Assembly (NCBI GenBank): GCA_049587755.1 | Contig: JBAVEN010000071.1 | Span: 45,277-109,276, forward strand | Length of the DNA: 64,000 nucleotides | DNA from: Bog-375 sp049587755 | GTDB taxonomy: Bacteria > Acidobacteriota > Terriglobia > Bryobacterales > Bryobacteraceae | Direction of reading: 5' to 3' | Shown here: piece by piece, positions 1 to 10,623 of the stretch | Numbering within the stretch: position 1 is the first letter of the stretch | Layout of the letters: the number at the start of each line of letters is the position of its first letter | The notes under the pieces: generated by a model | The model's input: the letters and a program-made list of their open reading frames with translations, nothing else | The model's database searches: none | Told to the model about the DNA's origin: nothing | Made by a program: the position numbers and the translations under genes

Positions 1-104
1 ATGCCCATGTATAACCCGTTGAGACCGCCGAGCGCCTCGCCGCCATAGATGAGGATGCCGGTTAGCAGGCCCAGTAACAATACCGTTTTGACGCTGTTAG
101 TCAT
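1..104 (-). CDS. htpX: HtpX-like M48 membrane protease, N-terminal fragment (runs off window)
   Basis: Only the first 34 codons are inside the window. They begin MTNSVKTVLLLGLLTG and continue as a hydrophobic, glycine-rich segment (GGEALGG). That is the usual first membrane span of HtpX, the inner-membrane zinc metalloprotease that degrades misfolded membrane proteins. A Shine-Dalgarno GGAG lies 7 bases before the ATG, at about 114-117. The gene follows clpB on the same strand after about 80 bases, a sensible partner for a heat-shock disaggregase. The HExxH active site is beyond the edge, so the call rests on the N-terminus and context only. Confidence 0.6.
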   Translation of the reverse strand, partial: MTNSVKTVLLLGLLTGILIYGGEALGGLNGLYMG

Positions 105-183
105 TACCAGAATCTCCTACGGACGATGTGGCCGGAGCAGGGCAAGCGAAAGCATGTCCCGCCACGGCCACTAATGAACGACG

Positions 184-2832
<2,649 letters not shown>

Positions 2833-2864
2833 GATCTTTGTCCCCGAGTTTGTACCAGAATACA

Positions 2865-3020
2865 AAACGGGCAGGCGGTTGCCACGGGTGGACCGCCTGC
2901 CCTAAAGTTACCAGTTTTCTTGGTGGGGCAGGTTTCAACCTGCCAAGCACCGGCGGCAAGACCGCCGGCGTTACCGCGCTGTTTTTTTGTAGCGCCGGCG
3001 GTCTTGCCGGCGGTGTCTGT
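2865..3020. repeat. Cluster of short dispersed palindromes upstream of clpB
   Basis: This gap holds several short perfect or near-perfect inverted repeats. An 11-base arm pair GGGCAGGCGGT/ACCGCCTGCCC lies at 2869-2879 and 2892-2902. GGCAGGTT-TC-AACCTGCC lies at 2927-2944. CCGGCGG-CAAGA-CCGCCGG follows at about 2950-2968, and a near reverse complement of it at about 2993-3014. A T-run sits between the last two. The same motifs recur elsewhere in the window, for example at 63836-63892, with compensating changes in the stem. Confidence 0.75.
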
Positions 3021-3072
3021 CTTGTTCGTTGTCTTCGTTCGGTCGCGGATTACCGCCAGCTCATTAGATGCG

Positions 3073-3495
3073 TTACGCGTTGGCTTCGACTTTGATCTGG
3101 CGCGGCTTGGCCGCCTCCTTCTTGGGCAGCGAAACGCTCAGCACGCCGTTCTTGAACGAAGCGGAGATCTTGTCGGTGTCGAAGCTGTTGGGCACGGCGA
3201 AGCTGCGGGTGAAACTGCCGTAGCTGCGCTCGATGCGGTGGTAGCCTTTGGCGCTATCTTCCTTTTCGAACTTGCGCTCGCCGGCGATGGTGAGCGTCTG
3301 GTTCTCCACCCGGACATCGATGTCCTTGAGATCGACATCCGGCAGATCGGCTTTCACCACGAGGTCGTTTTCGGTTTCGTAGATGTCCACAGCGGGCGTC
3401 CAGGGCCGGTTGGTCTGGGGCTCGTTGAACAGGCGGGTGAAAGCATCCTCGAAGAGGCGGATATTGGCCAATGGATCGAAATGGGTGAGAGACAT
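3073..3495 (-). CDS. Small heat shock protein, Hsp20/alpha-crystallin family
   Basis: The 140-residue protein is the right size for an Hsp20 holdase, which binds unfolding proteins without ATP and hands them to ClpB/DnaK. The alpha-crystallin domain spans about 40-130: PAVDIYETENDLVVKADLPD, then a VENQTLTIAGER strand and FKNGVLSVSLPK. A short tail with an IKV motif may serve in oligomer contacts. The ATG at 3495 (MSLTHFDPL) is preferred over one 18 bases upstream because a strong GAGGAG (3506-3511) is correctly placed 10 bases before it. It is transcribed from a consensus promoter in an AT-rich gap and precedes clpB on the same strand. Confidence 0.95.
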   Translation of the reverse strand: MSLTHFDPLANIRLFEDAFTRLFNEPQTNRPWTPAVDIYETENDLVVKADLPDVDLKDIDVRVENQTLTIAGERKFEKEDSAKGYHRIERSYGSFTRSFAVPNSFDTDKISASFKNGVLSVSLPKKEAAKPRQIKVEANA

Positions 3496-3556
3496 ATTCG
3501 TAAAGCTCCTCATAGAAGTGAATGTGTTGGACGTATTAAAACTTCATCCACACATA

Positions 3557-3585
3557 ATTATAAAATATGCGTGTAATGATGTCAA
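3557..3585 (-). promoter_or_regulatory. Consensus sigma70-type promoter of hsp20
   Basis: On the minus strand TTGACA (3585-3580), a 17-base spacer and TATAAT (3562-3557) match the housekeeping consensus exactly. The predicted transcript starts near 3550 and has a leader of about 55 bases ending in GAGGAG before the ATG. CUUC a few bases upstream can pair with GAGG, a very weak potential thermometer hairpin. The surrounding 3514-3683 interval is strikingly AT-rich compared with the rest of the window. Confidence 0.85.
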
Positions 3586-3683
3586 GTTTCTATTAGTGAT
3601 TTAATATGTAGTCTTGATTGTGTCTGTAATTTATTCATTTTGAATAATTTACTCGATTCTGTACCGACGACAGTGCGCCTCTC

Positions 3684-4583
3684 CTAGCGCCGTTTGAGCG
3701 CTTCCAATTCCTCAACCGTCCTCGGCCAGTCTTCCCGCAGGAGCCGGGAGAGCGCACGGTCCGCCAACAGACGCCCGCCAGTCTGGCACGCTGGGCAATA
3801 GTTGGTTTCGTTGGAGCGGTAGCGAATGCGCTGGATCTTGGAGCCGCATTGGGGGCAAGGCTGGCCATAGCGGCCGTGTACGGCCATGCCTTCGCGGAAA
3901 GCGGTCACCTTCTCGGGGAATTGACCCGCGGCTTCAGCGCGAAGCCGGGTGGTCCATTCGCTCAGAACGTCGCTGACGGCCTGATGCAGGCGGTGAGCCT
4001 CGGCATCGGTGACCTTGAGCGTCAGCGCCACCGGCGAAAGCCGCGCGCGGTGCAGAATCTCGTCCGAATAGGCGTTGCCGATGCCGCTGAAGAGGCGCGG
4101 ATCGGTGAGGGCGCGCTTGAGCGTGTGATTGGCCGACCGCAGTGCCGCGGCGAACGCGGATTCGCTTGTGGTGAGCGGGTCAACGCCGCCGGCGTCGAGC
4201 GCCGCCAGCCCCTCTTCGCTAGCCGCCATATGCAGGGCGGCGCGGCGCTCGGAGCCAGCTTCGGTCAGCGAAAGGACGCCGCTCGAAAACTGAAACAGCG
4301 CCAGCACGTTTCTGGGGATGGCTTTGGGCGCGGCGTTGCGCCAGTGCAGGCGGCCGGCGATCATCAGGTGCAGTACCAGCCACAAATCGCCCTCAAGACC
4401 GATGGCGATACGTTTTCCCAGGCGCCGCACCTCACGCACTTCCCTGCCCTCGGCCAGATCGAGTGGCGGCGCGGTCGACCGCAGCAGGAACGGGTTGCGC
4501 ACCAGGACGCGCTCGAGGCGATGGCCCGTCACGCGGTCGCGCAGCGCTTCGACGTACACCTCGACGTCGGGGAGTTCCGGCAT
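3684..4583 (-). CDS. Formamidopyrimidine-DNA glycosylase family protein (Fpg/Nei)
   Basis: The 299-residue protein is a base-excision DNA glycosylase that removes oxidised bases and cuts the abasic site. It begins MPELPDVE, giving the Pro2 nucleophile and Glu3 after Met removal. Lys57 (RRLGKR) is the beta-hairpin lysine. A C-terminal zinc finger has Cys243, Cys246, Cys263 and Cys266. The finger reads NETNYCPACQ where E. coli Fpg has RATFYC, so the phosphate-binding arginine of the classical enzyme is asparagine here. This suggests a distinct Fpg/Nei subfamily with uncertain substrate preference. The downstream secreted-protein gene ends only 6 bases before this start codon, so both may share a transcript. 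Confidence 0.92.
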   Translation of the reverse strand: MPELPDVEVYVEALRDRVTGHRLERVLVRNPFLLRSTAPPLDLAEGREVREVRRLGKRIAIGLEGDLWLVLHLMIAGRLHWRNAAPKAIPRNVLALFQFSSGVLSLTEAGSERRAALHMAASEEGLAALDAGGVDPLTTSESAFAAALRSANHTLKRALTDPRLFSGIGNAYSDEILHRARLSPVALTLKVTDAEAHRLHQAVSDVLSEWTTRLRAEAAGQFPEKVTAFREGMAVHGRYGQPCPQCGSKIQRIRYRSNETNYCPACQTGGRLLADRALSRLLREDWPRTVEELEALKRR

Positions 4584-4589
4584 ACGGCC

Positions 4590-5084
4590 TCAATCCCGAT
4601 GGGCCGCGGCTTCCAGGTAGGTGGTGAAATCCTTGCCTGGCGGCGCAATCTCGAACCGGATCTTGATCTTGTCCTTGCCCGCCGGCAGGTACGTCAAGCG
4701 GTAGCGCATCCGGGTCGGCGGCGCGCCGCTGACGAAAGTCACGCCTCCTTCAGCCGCCGGCTGCACGGCATAGGCGATCACGTGGCCTTCGCTGTCCCAG
4801 TACATGGCTCGCAACTCGCCCGATTGTTCCTCGCGGTAAACAATCATGAGGTCATCGTGGCGGAAAGCAGGCTGACCTGCGGCGGCAGGATACGTGGCGA
4901 AGTTTTTCCGCACCAGGATCTTGCCTTGAAGATCCGGCGCCAGGCTGAAGGCACCGGAACCGGTTCCCGGCTCGCCGCTGCCTTCGCCCGTCCAACGGCC
5001 CATCAGGAACTCCACCGGCCCCCAATCCGCGGCGGCCAGAGCAGCAGGTATAAGCAGGGCGGCGAGAAAGGCGATTTTTCGCAT
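4590..5084 (-). CDS. Small secreted DUF1579-like protein, function unknown
   Basis: The 164-residue protein has a signal peptide (about residues 1-18, MRKIAFLAALLIPAALAAA). A lipocalin-like small beta-barrel sequence follows, including FLMGRWTGEGSG and repeated short strands such as MIVYREEQSGELRAMYWDSEG. Such proteins occur often in Acidobacteria and have no assigned activity. A protein of similar pattern is encoded at 36859-37389. The gene lies immediately upstream of fpg on the same strand, but nothing in its sequence suggests a DNA-repair role. It is divergent from rsmE, with 75 bases between the start codons. Confidence 0.7.
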   Translation of the reverse strand: MRKIAFLAALLIPAALAAADWGPVEFLMGRWTGEGSGEPGTGSGAFSLAPDLQGKILVRKNFATYPAAAGQPAFRHDDLMIVYREEQSGELRAMYWDSEGHVIAYAVQPAAEGGVTFVSGAPPTRMRYRLTYLPAGKDKIKIRFEIAPPGKDFTTYLEAAAHRD

Positions 5085-5147
5085 GCCGTTACACTATCAC
5101 GAGCCGGCGCACTTCCGCGCGCGGCACCGTCCTTACGGGTCCCGCCC

Positions 5148-5153
5148 TACAAT
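5148..5153 (+). promoter_or_regulatory. Likely -10 box (TACAAT) of a leaderless rsmE transcript
   Basis: TACAAT ends six bases before the TTG chosen as the rsmE start, so transcription would begin at or next to the start codon. No Shine-Dalgarno sequence is present. No convincing -35 box is seen. Confidence 0.45.
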
Positions 5154-5159
5154 GGTGGC

Positions 5160-5936
5160 TTGGCACGCAGAAGATTCTTTGTGGATGCAGTGCACGGCGG
5201 CGTGGCCGAGCTGGCTGGCGACGCTGCCCGCCACTTGACGCGTGTGCTGCGCGTCGAGCCAGGCCAGCGCTATGAGATTTCCGACGGCCGCGCCGCGTGG
5301 CTGGCTGAGATCGTCGAGGCGCGCGGACCGCGCGTGGTGTTTCGCGCGATCGAGCCGGTGGAAACGCCCGAGCTCGCAGTGCGCATCACCCTCTGTGCGG
5401 CGCTGATCAAATTCGACCGCCTGGAATGGATGATCGAAAAATCCACCGAGCTGGGCGTGGAGCGGATCCAGCCGGTGGAAGCCGCTCGCAGCGAAAAAGG
5501 CCTGCTGCGAGCTTCCGCCAAGCGCGCCGCACGTTGGGCACGCATCGCACGGGAAGCCGCCGAGCAGTCGCGGCGCCTGCGCGCGCCGGAAATCATGCCA
5601 GCAGTGCGGTTGGAAGCCTGTCTGGCCGCCGGCGGAGACGCCCGATTCCGGCTGGAAGAGGATGCGGCGCCTACGCTGGCGAGCCTGCTCGTCCGGCAGC
5701 CCGAAGCGGGAAGCGAAGTGCGGCTGCTGGTGGGGCCCGAAGGAGGCTGGACCGGCGAGGAGCGCGCGGCGGCGGCGCGCGCCGGCTGGTTGCCGGCATC
5801 GCTTGGCCCGCGGGTGCTGCGCGCGGAGACGGCGGCCATCGCGGCCGTGGCGGTGGTGGCCTCGGCGTTCGCGGCCTCCAACCAGTACAATGAAATCAGG
5901 GAAGGGGATATTTCCAAGGAGCCATTGCCAGGCTAG
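5160..5936 (+). CDS. rsmE: 16S rRNA (uracil1498-N3)-methyltransferase RsmE
   Basis: This SPOUT-class enzyme methylates U1498 of 16S rRNA with S-adenosylmethionine. The 258-residue product starts at TTG with (M)ARRRFFVDAV, the typical first strand. An N-terminal PUA-like domain (HLTRVLRVEPGQ) follows, then the knotted domain with LIKFDRLEWMIEKSTELGV, LLVGPEGGWT and the terminal knot LGPRVLRAETAAIAA. In-frame sequence upstream has no similarity to the family, so TTG is the best start. About 18 extra residues follow the usual end (ASNQYNEIREG...). The TACAAT box 6 bases before the start suggests a leaderless mRNA. Confidence 0.93.
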   Translation: MARRRFFVDAVHGGVAELAGDAARHLTRVLRVEPGQRYEISDGRAAWLAEIVEARGPRVVFRAIEPVETPELAVRITLCAALIKFDRLEWMIEKSTELGVERIQPVEAARSEKGLLRASAKRAARWARIAREAAEQSRRLRAPEIMPAVRLEACLAAGGDARFRLEEDAAPTLASLLVRQPEAGSEVRLLVGPEGGWTGEERAAAARAGWLPASLGPRVLRAETAAIAAVAVVASAFAASNQYNEIREGDISKEPLPG

Positions 5937-5982
5937 AAACCGGAGACCCGCCCGTTTCACCGATTCCCGAGGCAAACCGCAA

Positions 5983-7143
5983 GTGAAGTTCGATTACTGC
6001 TTGATCCTGGTCTTCGTTTGTGTTCAGTGGCGCATCTCGGTTTTGTGTCTCAGCGCCGTGCGTAGCCGGGTGAACCAACGCCGGCTGGCCCAGTTGCGCG
6101 CGGCCGTGCTGGCCTTCGATGGCCTGGTGGCCTTCGGTTACACCTGCACCTTCTACGAAAAGATGAGCCGGCTGGGAATACCCGGATGGTTGGCGGCGCC
6201 ATTGGGCGGCGCGGCAATGGCCTGGTTAATGGCCGCCACCGGCGCGCTGGTTGTTTATGAGGCTTTGCACCTGCTCAGCCGCCAGCTTGGCGCGGATACG
6301 GACACTTCGCGCCGGCGGGTCATCCAAACCGGCGGATCGGCACTGATGGCCATGCCCTTGGCCACGCTCGGTTACGGCACCTTCGTCGAGCGGCTGGACT
6401 TCCGGGTGCGCGAGGTGGATATACCGCTGGCCGGTCTGGCCGGCGATCTGGATGGGCTGCGGATATTGCAGTTGAGCGACATTCATTTGAGCCCCTTCCT
6501 CAGCGAGACGGATTTGGCCCGGGTGGTGGACGCGGCGCGCGAGTTGCGGCCTCACCTGACGGTGGTTACGGGCGATCTGATCTCCTCCCGCGGCGATCCC
6601 TTGGAGGCCTGCATCCGGCAACTGGCGCGGCTCAAGGCGGACGCGGGAGTGTTCGGCTGTATGGGCAACCACGAACGTTACGCACGCGTGGAGGATTACA
6701 CCGCCGCAGCAGCCGCGCGGGTGGGCATCGAGTTTCTGCGCCAGCGGTCGCGCCGGCTGCGCTTTGGCGGCGCGATCCTCAACCTGGCCGGTGTGGACTA
6801 TCAGCGGGTGGGCGACCGCAAGCTGTACCTGAAGGGCGCCGAGCGGATGGTGATGCCCGGCGCGGCCAACGTCCTGCTCTCGCACAATCCGGACGTTTTT
6901 CCGGTGGCTGCGCACCAGGGTTACCATCTGGTGATGGCAGGCCACACGCACGGCGGGCAGGTCACGGTGGAGATTCTCGACCAATCGATCAGCGCCGCGA
7001 GCTTCTTCACGCCTTATGTCTACGGGCTGTACGGCGGGCCGCGCGCCGCGGCATACGTGACGCGGGGGATCGGCACCATCGGGATTCCGGCCCGCATCGG
7101 GGCGCCGCCCGAGGTAGCCGTGCTGCGGTTGAGAAAGGCGTAA
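5983..7143 (+). CDS. Membrane-anchored metallophosphoesterase, YkuE/YaeI-like
   Basis: About 386 residues. The N-terminal third is hydrophobic (about 5-25 and 60-90). A second basic-hydrophobic segment, SRRRVIQTGGSALMAMPLATL, resembles the Tat-like leader of YkuE-type enzymes. The calcineurin-like catalytic domain then shows all metal-site motifs in order: LSDIHLS, TGDLIS, GNHERY, LSHNPD and GHTHGGQ. The substrate is not predictable from sequence; relatives act on UDP-diacylglucosamine-type lipids or other phosphodiesters. GTG at 5983 is the start most consistent with the hydrophobic N-terminus, though ribosome binding there is weak. The next gene, another metallophosphoesterase, follows after 11 bases. 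Confidence 0.8.
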   Translation: MKFDYCLILVFVCVQWRISVLCLSAVRSRVNQRRLAQLRAAVLAFDGLVAFGYTCTFYEKMSRLGIPGWLAAPLGGAAMAWLMAATGALVVYEALHLLSRQLGADTDTSRRRVIQTGGSALMAMPLATLGYGTFVERLDFRVREVDIPLAGLAGDLDGLRILQLSDIHLSPFLSETDLARVVDAARELRPHLTVVTGDLISSRGDPLEACIRQLARLKADAGVFGCMGNHERYARVEDYTAAAAARVGIEFLRQRSRRLRFGGAILNLAGVDYQRVGDRKLYLKGAERMVMPGAANVLLSHNPDVFPVAAHQGYHLVMAGHTHGGQVTVEILDQSISAASFFTPYVYGLYGGPRAAAYVTRGIGTIGIPARIGAPPEVAVLRLRKA

Positions 7144-7154
7144 TCCGGACCAAC

Positions 7155-7892
7155 GTGCGCTATCTGGTTCTGAGCGATCTTCACTCCAACTGGCAGGCCC
7201 TCGAGGCGGTGATTGCCGCGGCTGGCCAATATGACCGCGCGCTCTGCTGCGGCGACCTGGTCGGTTACGGCGCGGACCCCAACGCGGTGGTGGATTGGGT
7301 GCGCGCCCACTGCGCCGTGGTCATCCGCGGCAATCACGACCGGGCGTGGACCACCGAGGAGGAGCTGGGATGGTTCAACCCGGTGGCGCGCCACGCCGCC
7401 CTATGGACTGGGCACGCGTTGACACCAGAGAACGCCACTTACGTGACGGCGCTTAGCACGGGGCCGCTGCTGGTGGATGGTTTTCAAGTCTCGCACGGCA
7501 CGCCGTACGACGAGGATGAATACCTGATGTCCGCTGAGGACGCGGCGCTGGCGTTCGAATACCTGGAAACGCGCCTCGCGTTTTTCGGTCACACCCATCT
7601 TCAGGGCGGCTTCGTCTGGAATCACGGGCGCGTCGAGACGATTTCCCCGCTATGCCGGGGAGCCCGCCCCGACGTGATGCGGGTCGACGGGGACTGCGGT
7701 TACCTGGTGAATCCCGGCTCGGTGGGCCAGCCCCGCGACGGCGACCCGCGCGCCGCTTACGTGATCTACGATGCAGCAACGGCCACGGTGGAATACTATC
7801 GCGTCACCTACGACGTGGCGACAGCGCAACGGCGCATCCGCGAGGCGGGTCTGCCGCCCATGCTGGCGGATCGCCTGTCGGAAGGCCGCTGA
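7155..7892 (+). CDS. Soluble metallophosphoesterase (YfcE/MJ0936-like)
   Basis: The 245-residue cytoplasmic protein has the metal-binding motifs of the calcineurin-like phosphoesterase fold: LSDLHSN at the N-terminus, CCGDLVGYG, IRGNHDRA, VSHGTP and FFGHTHLQ, followed by VNPGSVGQPRDGD, typical of the YfcE/MJ0936 group of phosphodiesterases. The in vivo substrate is unknown. The start is GTG, 11 bases after the preceding metallophosphoesterase, so the two probably form one operon. The C-terminal 40 residues (TVEYYRVTYDVATAQRRIREAGL) are a common tail in this group. Confidence 0.85.
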   Translation: MRYLVLSDLHSNWQALEAVIAAAGQYDRALCCGDLVGYGADPNAVVDWVRAHCAVVIRGNHDRAWTTEEELGWFNPVARHAALWTGHALTPENATYVTALSTGPLLVDGFQVSHGTPYDEDEYLMSAEDAALAFEYLETRLAFFGHTHLQGGFVWNHGRVETISPLCRGARPDVMRVDGDCGYLVNPGSVGQPRDGDPRAAYVIYDAATATVEYYRVTYDVATAQRRIREAGLPPMLADRLSEGR

Positions 7893-7915
7893 AGACACCT
7901 GAGAAACTGCGTGGG

Positions 7916-7929
7916 CCGGGCATGCCCGG
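7916..7929. repeat. Dispersed palindrome CCGGGCATGCCCGG
   Basis: This perfect 14-base palindrome sits between two convergent genes, 24 bases after one stop codon and 9 bases before the other. The same core occurs at 45401-45414 and 58860-58873, again outside genes. It could help terminate transcription, but no T-run follows on either strand. Confidence 0.6.
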
Positions 7930-7937
7930 TCGAATCG

Positions 7938-8444
7938 TTATTGTCGCGGCTTCACGTCTCCGCAATCGGGGCCAAGGTACCTGGTGTTGACGGTGATGTT
8001 CATCTTCATGCCGCCCTCCTGAGTCATCTGCATCGTCACCCTGCCGGACTCCGGGCTGAGCGCTTCGAATGTCATCTTGCCGGTGATCTTGCCTCTGTCC
8101 GAAGTGCATTCGACGTCAGCCTCCTGCTTAGTAGAGGACGAGTTGACCAGCTTGTACTGGCAGTTCTTCCGCTGCTGGGCGCCGAAGTCAAGTGCGTGGC
8201 TCAGCGCTTCCTTGGTCAGGCAAGACTTGACAGCCGTGGGTTGCCCGCCGCGGCCGGCCATCATAGCTTCCATCTGGGCGCGCCGGTCGGGCGGCATCTG
8301 CGACAGCATCGCGTCGGGCAACTGCATCTTCGTGGTCACCGTGGCTTCCCACAAACCGGGCTTCACCGCCAGCGGCGTGAAGTCGCCCGCCGCCGCAATC
8401 AGCGGCAACAGCAACATTGCTCCTATCAGAATGCCTTCTCTCAT
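7938..8444 (-). CDS. DUF3617-like periplasmic protein
   Basis: The 168-residue protein has a signal peptide (MREGILIGAMLLLPLIAAAG). It then shows the DUF3617 pattern: VKPGLWEATVTTKM near the mature N-terminus, a paired-cysteine region (SCLTKEAL...NCQYKL...VECTSDRG), and a small beta-barrel ending with a second cysteine-containing strand (GPDCGD). The family is common in Acidobacteria and Proteobacteria and has no known activity. A GGAGG Shine-Dalgarno lies 5 bases before the ATG. It is convergent with the phosphoesterase pair. Confidence 0.8.
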   Translation of the reverse strand: MREGILIGAMLLLPLIAAAGDFTPLAVKPGLWEATVTTKMQLPDAMLSQMPPDRRAQMEAMMAGRGGQPTAVKSCLTKEALSHALDFGAQQRKNCQYKLVNSSSTKQEADVECTSDRGKITGKMTFEALSPESGRVTMQMTQEGGMKMNITVNTRYLGPDCGDVKPRQ

Positions 8445-8544
8445 CAGTCCTCCGCCCGGTCCCGAAGGGACCGGTCACTCGAAGCATGGCACACGCAAGC
8501 CCGCCCGCGCAATGCAACCGGCACCATCCGGGCGCTGGTAAGTC

Positions 8545-10107
8545 CTAGTGCATGGCACCGCCGCGCACCTGATAGCGGGGCTTTTTCATCACCAGCAGCA
8601 GCGGCAGCATGAGCAGAAAAACCACCGCCAGCACCAGGAACGTATCCACGAATGAGACCATCGCTGCCTGCCGCTGGACCATCCCCCAGATCACGCCGTA
8701 AGCGCGTTGCCGCGCGGCAGTGGTGTCGCTGCCGTGAGCGATCATGCTGGTCCCGATGCCCCGCGCCATGGACCTCACCTGCGGGCTGAGCGCGGTGACA
8801 TGCGCGCCCAGCAGTTGAGTATGGAACTGCTGGCGCCGGAACAAATAGGTGGTGGCGCTGGCGATGCCGAAGCTGCCGCCCAGGTTGCGCATCAGGTTGA
8901 ACATGCTGGTGGCGTTGCCCATCTCTTCGCGCGAGATGCGATCCATGGTGGCGGTGGTCAAGGGCACAAACAGCATCGCCAGCGAAGCCCCCTGGATGAA
9001 CTGCGGCCAGAAGATTTCCCAGTAGCCGGCGTTCAGATTGAGGCGGCCCAAAGCGTAGAGGCTCCAGGAGGCGATGGTGATCCCGACGGCGAGCACCTTG
9101 CGCGGGTCGAAGCGGGCCATCACGGTGCCCACCACCGGCATCATCAGGAACGACCCCAGACCGCGGGGCGCCATGGCAACGCCGGCATCGAGCGCCGAGT
9201 ACCCGAGCAGCGTCTGCAGAAAAATCGGCAGCAAGAGCAGGCTGCCGTAAAGCACGAAGCCGAGCACCGTCATCAGAAACACCCCGGCGGCGTAAGTCCG
9301 CTCTTTGAATACGCGCAGGCGCACCACCGGGTCTCGCGTGGAAAACTCATGCGCCACGAAAATCACCAGCGCCGCCGCCGCCGTCGCCGTCAGCGCGATA
9401 ATCCAGTGAGAACCGAACCAGTCTTCCTCCTGCCCCTTGTCGAGCACCACCTGCAGCGCGCCCACCCACACCGCCAGCAGGCCGATGCCCCAGTAATCGA
9501 TTCCCAATCCGCGGCGGCGAATGTAGGACGGGTCGAAGATGAATAGCCGCGTCATGACGATCGAGGCCAGACCGACCGGCAGGTTGATGTAGAACACCCA
9601 TCGCCAGCTATAGTTGTCCGTCAGCCAGCCGCCGATCATCGGGCCGAGCATGGGCGCCACCACAATGCCGAGCCCCCAGAACGCCATCGCCTTGCCACGG
9701 TCGCGCGGCGGGAAAGCCTCCAGCATCACGGCCTGCGAAAGCGGCTGCAAGGCTCCGCCCGTCGCCCCTTGCACCACGCGGAAGGCGATCAAAACGCTTA
9801 GCGACGGCGCCATGCCACAGAGGACCGAAGCCGCCGTGAACCCGAACACGGCCGTCATCAGGATGCGCTTGCGTCCGAAGCGGCTCGCCAGCCACCCGGT
9901 CATGGGCAAGACCACCGCGTTGGCCACCAGGTAGGAAGTCAGCGCCCACGCCGCTTCGTCCACGCTCGCCGAAAGGCTGCCCGCGATGTGCGGCAGCGAC
10001 ACGTTGACCACGGTCGTGTCCAGCACCTCCATGAAGGTGGCGAACATTACCGCAACGGCTACAATCCAGGGGTTGACGTGCGGAACGTGCGAACTCTCAG
10101 ACGGCAT
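8545..10107 (-). CDS. DHA2-family multidrug exporter (EmrB/QacA type)
   Basis: The 520-residue protein is a 14-helix major-facilitator exporter. The first helix carries the DHA2 signature MEVLDTTVVNVSLPHIAG. Motif A-like WLASRFGRKRILM follows helix 2, motif C-like GPMIGGWL is in helix 5, and the WRWVFYINLPVG motif follows. Members expel lipophilic drugs by proton antiport and often pair with an EmrA/HlyD membrane-fusion protein and a TolC channel. Neither partner is next to this gene, so it either works alone or uses components encoded elsewhere. No local repressor gene is seen. The upstream gap contains the direct repeats and methyltransferase remnant. Confidence 0.92.
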   Translation of the reverse strand: MPSESSHVPHVNPWIVAVAVMFATFMEVLDTTVVNVSLPHIAGSLSASVDEAAWALTSYLVANAVVLPMTGWLASRFGRKRILMTAVFGFTAASVLCGMAPSLSVLIAFRVVQGATGGALQPLSQAVMLEAFPPRDRGKAMAFWGLGIVVAPMLGPMIGGWLTDNYSWRWVFYINLPVGLASIVMTRLFIFDPSYIRRRGLGIDYWGIGLLAVWVGALQVVLDKGQEEDWFGSHWIIALTATAAAALVIFVAHEFSTRDPVVRLRVFKERTYAAGVFLMTVLGFVLYGSLLLLPIFLQTLLGYSALDAGVAMAPRGLGSFLMMPVVGTVMARFDPRKVLAVGITIASWSLYALGRLNLNAGYWEIFWPQFIQGASLAMLFVPLTTATMDRISREEMGNATSMFNLMRNLGGSFGIASATTYLFRRQQFHTQLLGAHVTALSPQVRSMARGIGTSMIAHGSDTTAARQRAYGVIWGMVQRQAAMVSFVDTFLVLAVVFLLMLPLLLVMKKPRYQVRGGAMH

Positions 10108-10175
10108 CCCGACCCATGCTTATTTTGTAACACGCGCCGGAGGCTTTCTGCCCGGCACAGCGCCCGCGCCCGCCG

Positions 10176-10226
10176 GGCATAACAACACTTACCTCCTGCC
10201 AAAACGCGAGAATGCGGAATCGCCGG
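10176..10226. repeat. 51-base direct repeat, copy 1
   Basis: It matches 10426-10476 at 48 of 51 positions, and the two copies start exactly 250 bases apart. On the minus strand each copy ends in an ATG followed by CC, so the repeat resembles a duplicated 5' leader and start codon rather than coding sequence. Confidence 0.85.
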
Positions 10227-10430
10227 GCGCCAAAGAAAGGGCGCAGGCAGAAACAGAGCGGCATCGCGCTGCGAGTTGGGATGATCGGCGCGCAGGACTT
10301 CAGTGGCCGGCGTATTGCAGTAACGACCGTCGGAAGCGAGCAGATCGGGAATGCCCAACTTCGCCGCGGCATAGATTGCTTGCGCGGCAATCACACCGGG
10401 CCAGATGTATTCCATCGGGTTGGTCGGCAT
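10227..10430 (-). pseudogene. Remnant of an O-methyltransferase-like gene (N-terminal fragment)
   Basis: From the ATG at 10430 the translation begins MPTNPMEYIWPGVIAAQAIY and continues AAAKLGIPDLLAS. This matches the dimerisation-domain start of many small-molecule O-methyltransferases. The resemblance stops after about 33 codons, and the frame then runs through low-quality sequence into the other 51-base repeat. No S-adenosylmethionine motif (GxGxG) is present. The most economical reading is a gene deleted or scrambled down to its first exon-like stub between two copies of its leader. It is not expected to be functional. Confidence 0.5.
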
Positions 10431-10476
10431 AAGGACACTTACATCCTGCCAAAACGCGAGAATGCGGAATCGCCGG
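10426..10476. repeat. 51-base direct repeat, copy 2
   Basis: Partner of 10176-10226, differing at three positions. Read on the minus strand, it lies directly before the methyltransferase-like fragment and supplies its ATG. Confidence 0.85.
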
Positions 10477-10623
10477 CAGGTCCGCCGTTATATCCCCGCG
10501 TTTTCAGGCGCCGGTAACGCCGCGGAGAACTGTTACAATGGGGTCGGATTATCGCGCGGCACGCCGCTCTGGCGCGCTGCCCGTCGATCGGCATGAAATG
10601 AAAAAGAAACGGTAGGGCTTGTC

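Noticed and set aside
3849..5150. Long plus-strand open frame through fpg and the secreted gene, joined to rsmE
   Set aside because: Only the part from 5160 is a real gene (RsmE). The upstream part lies antisense to fpg and the secreted protein and has no homology-like features.
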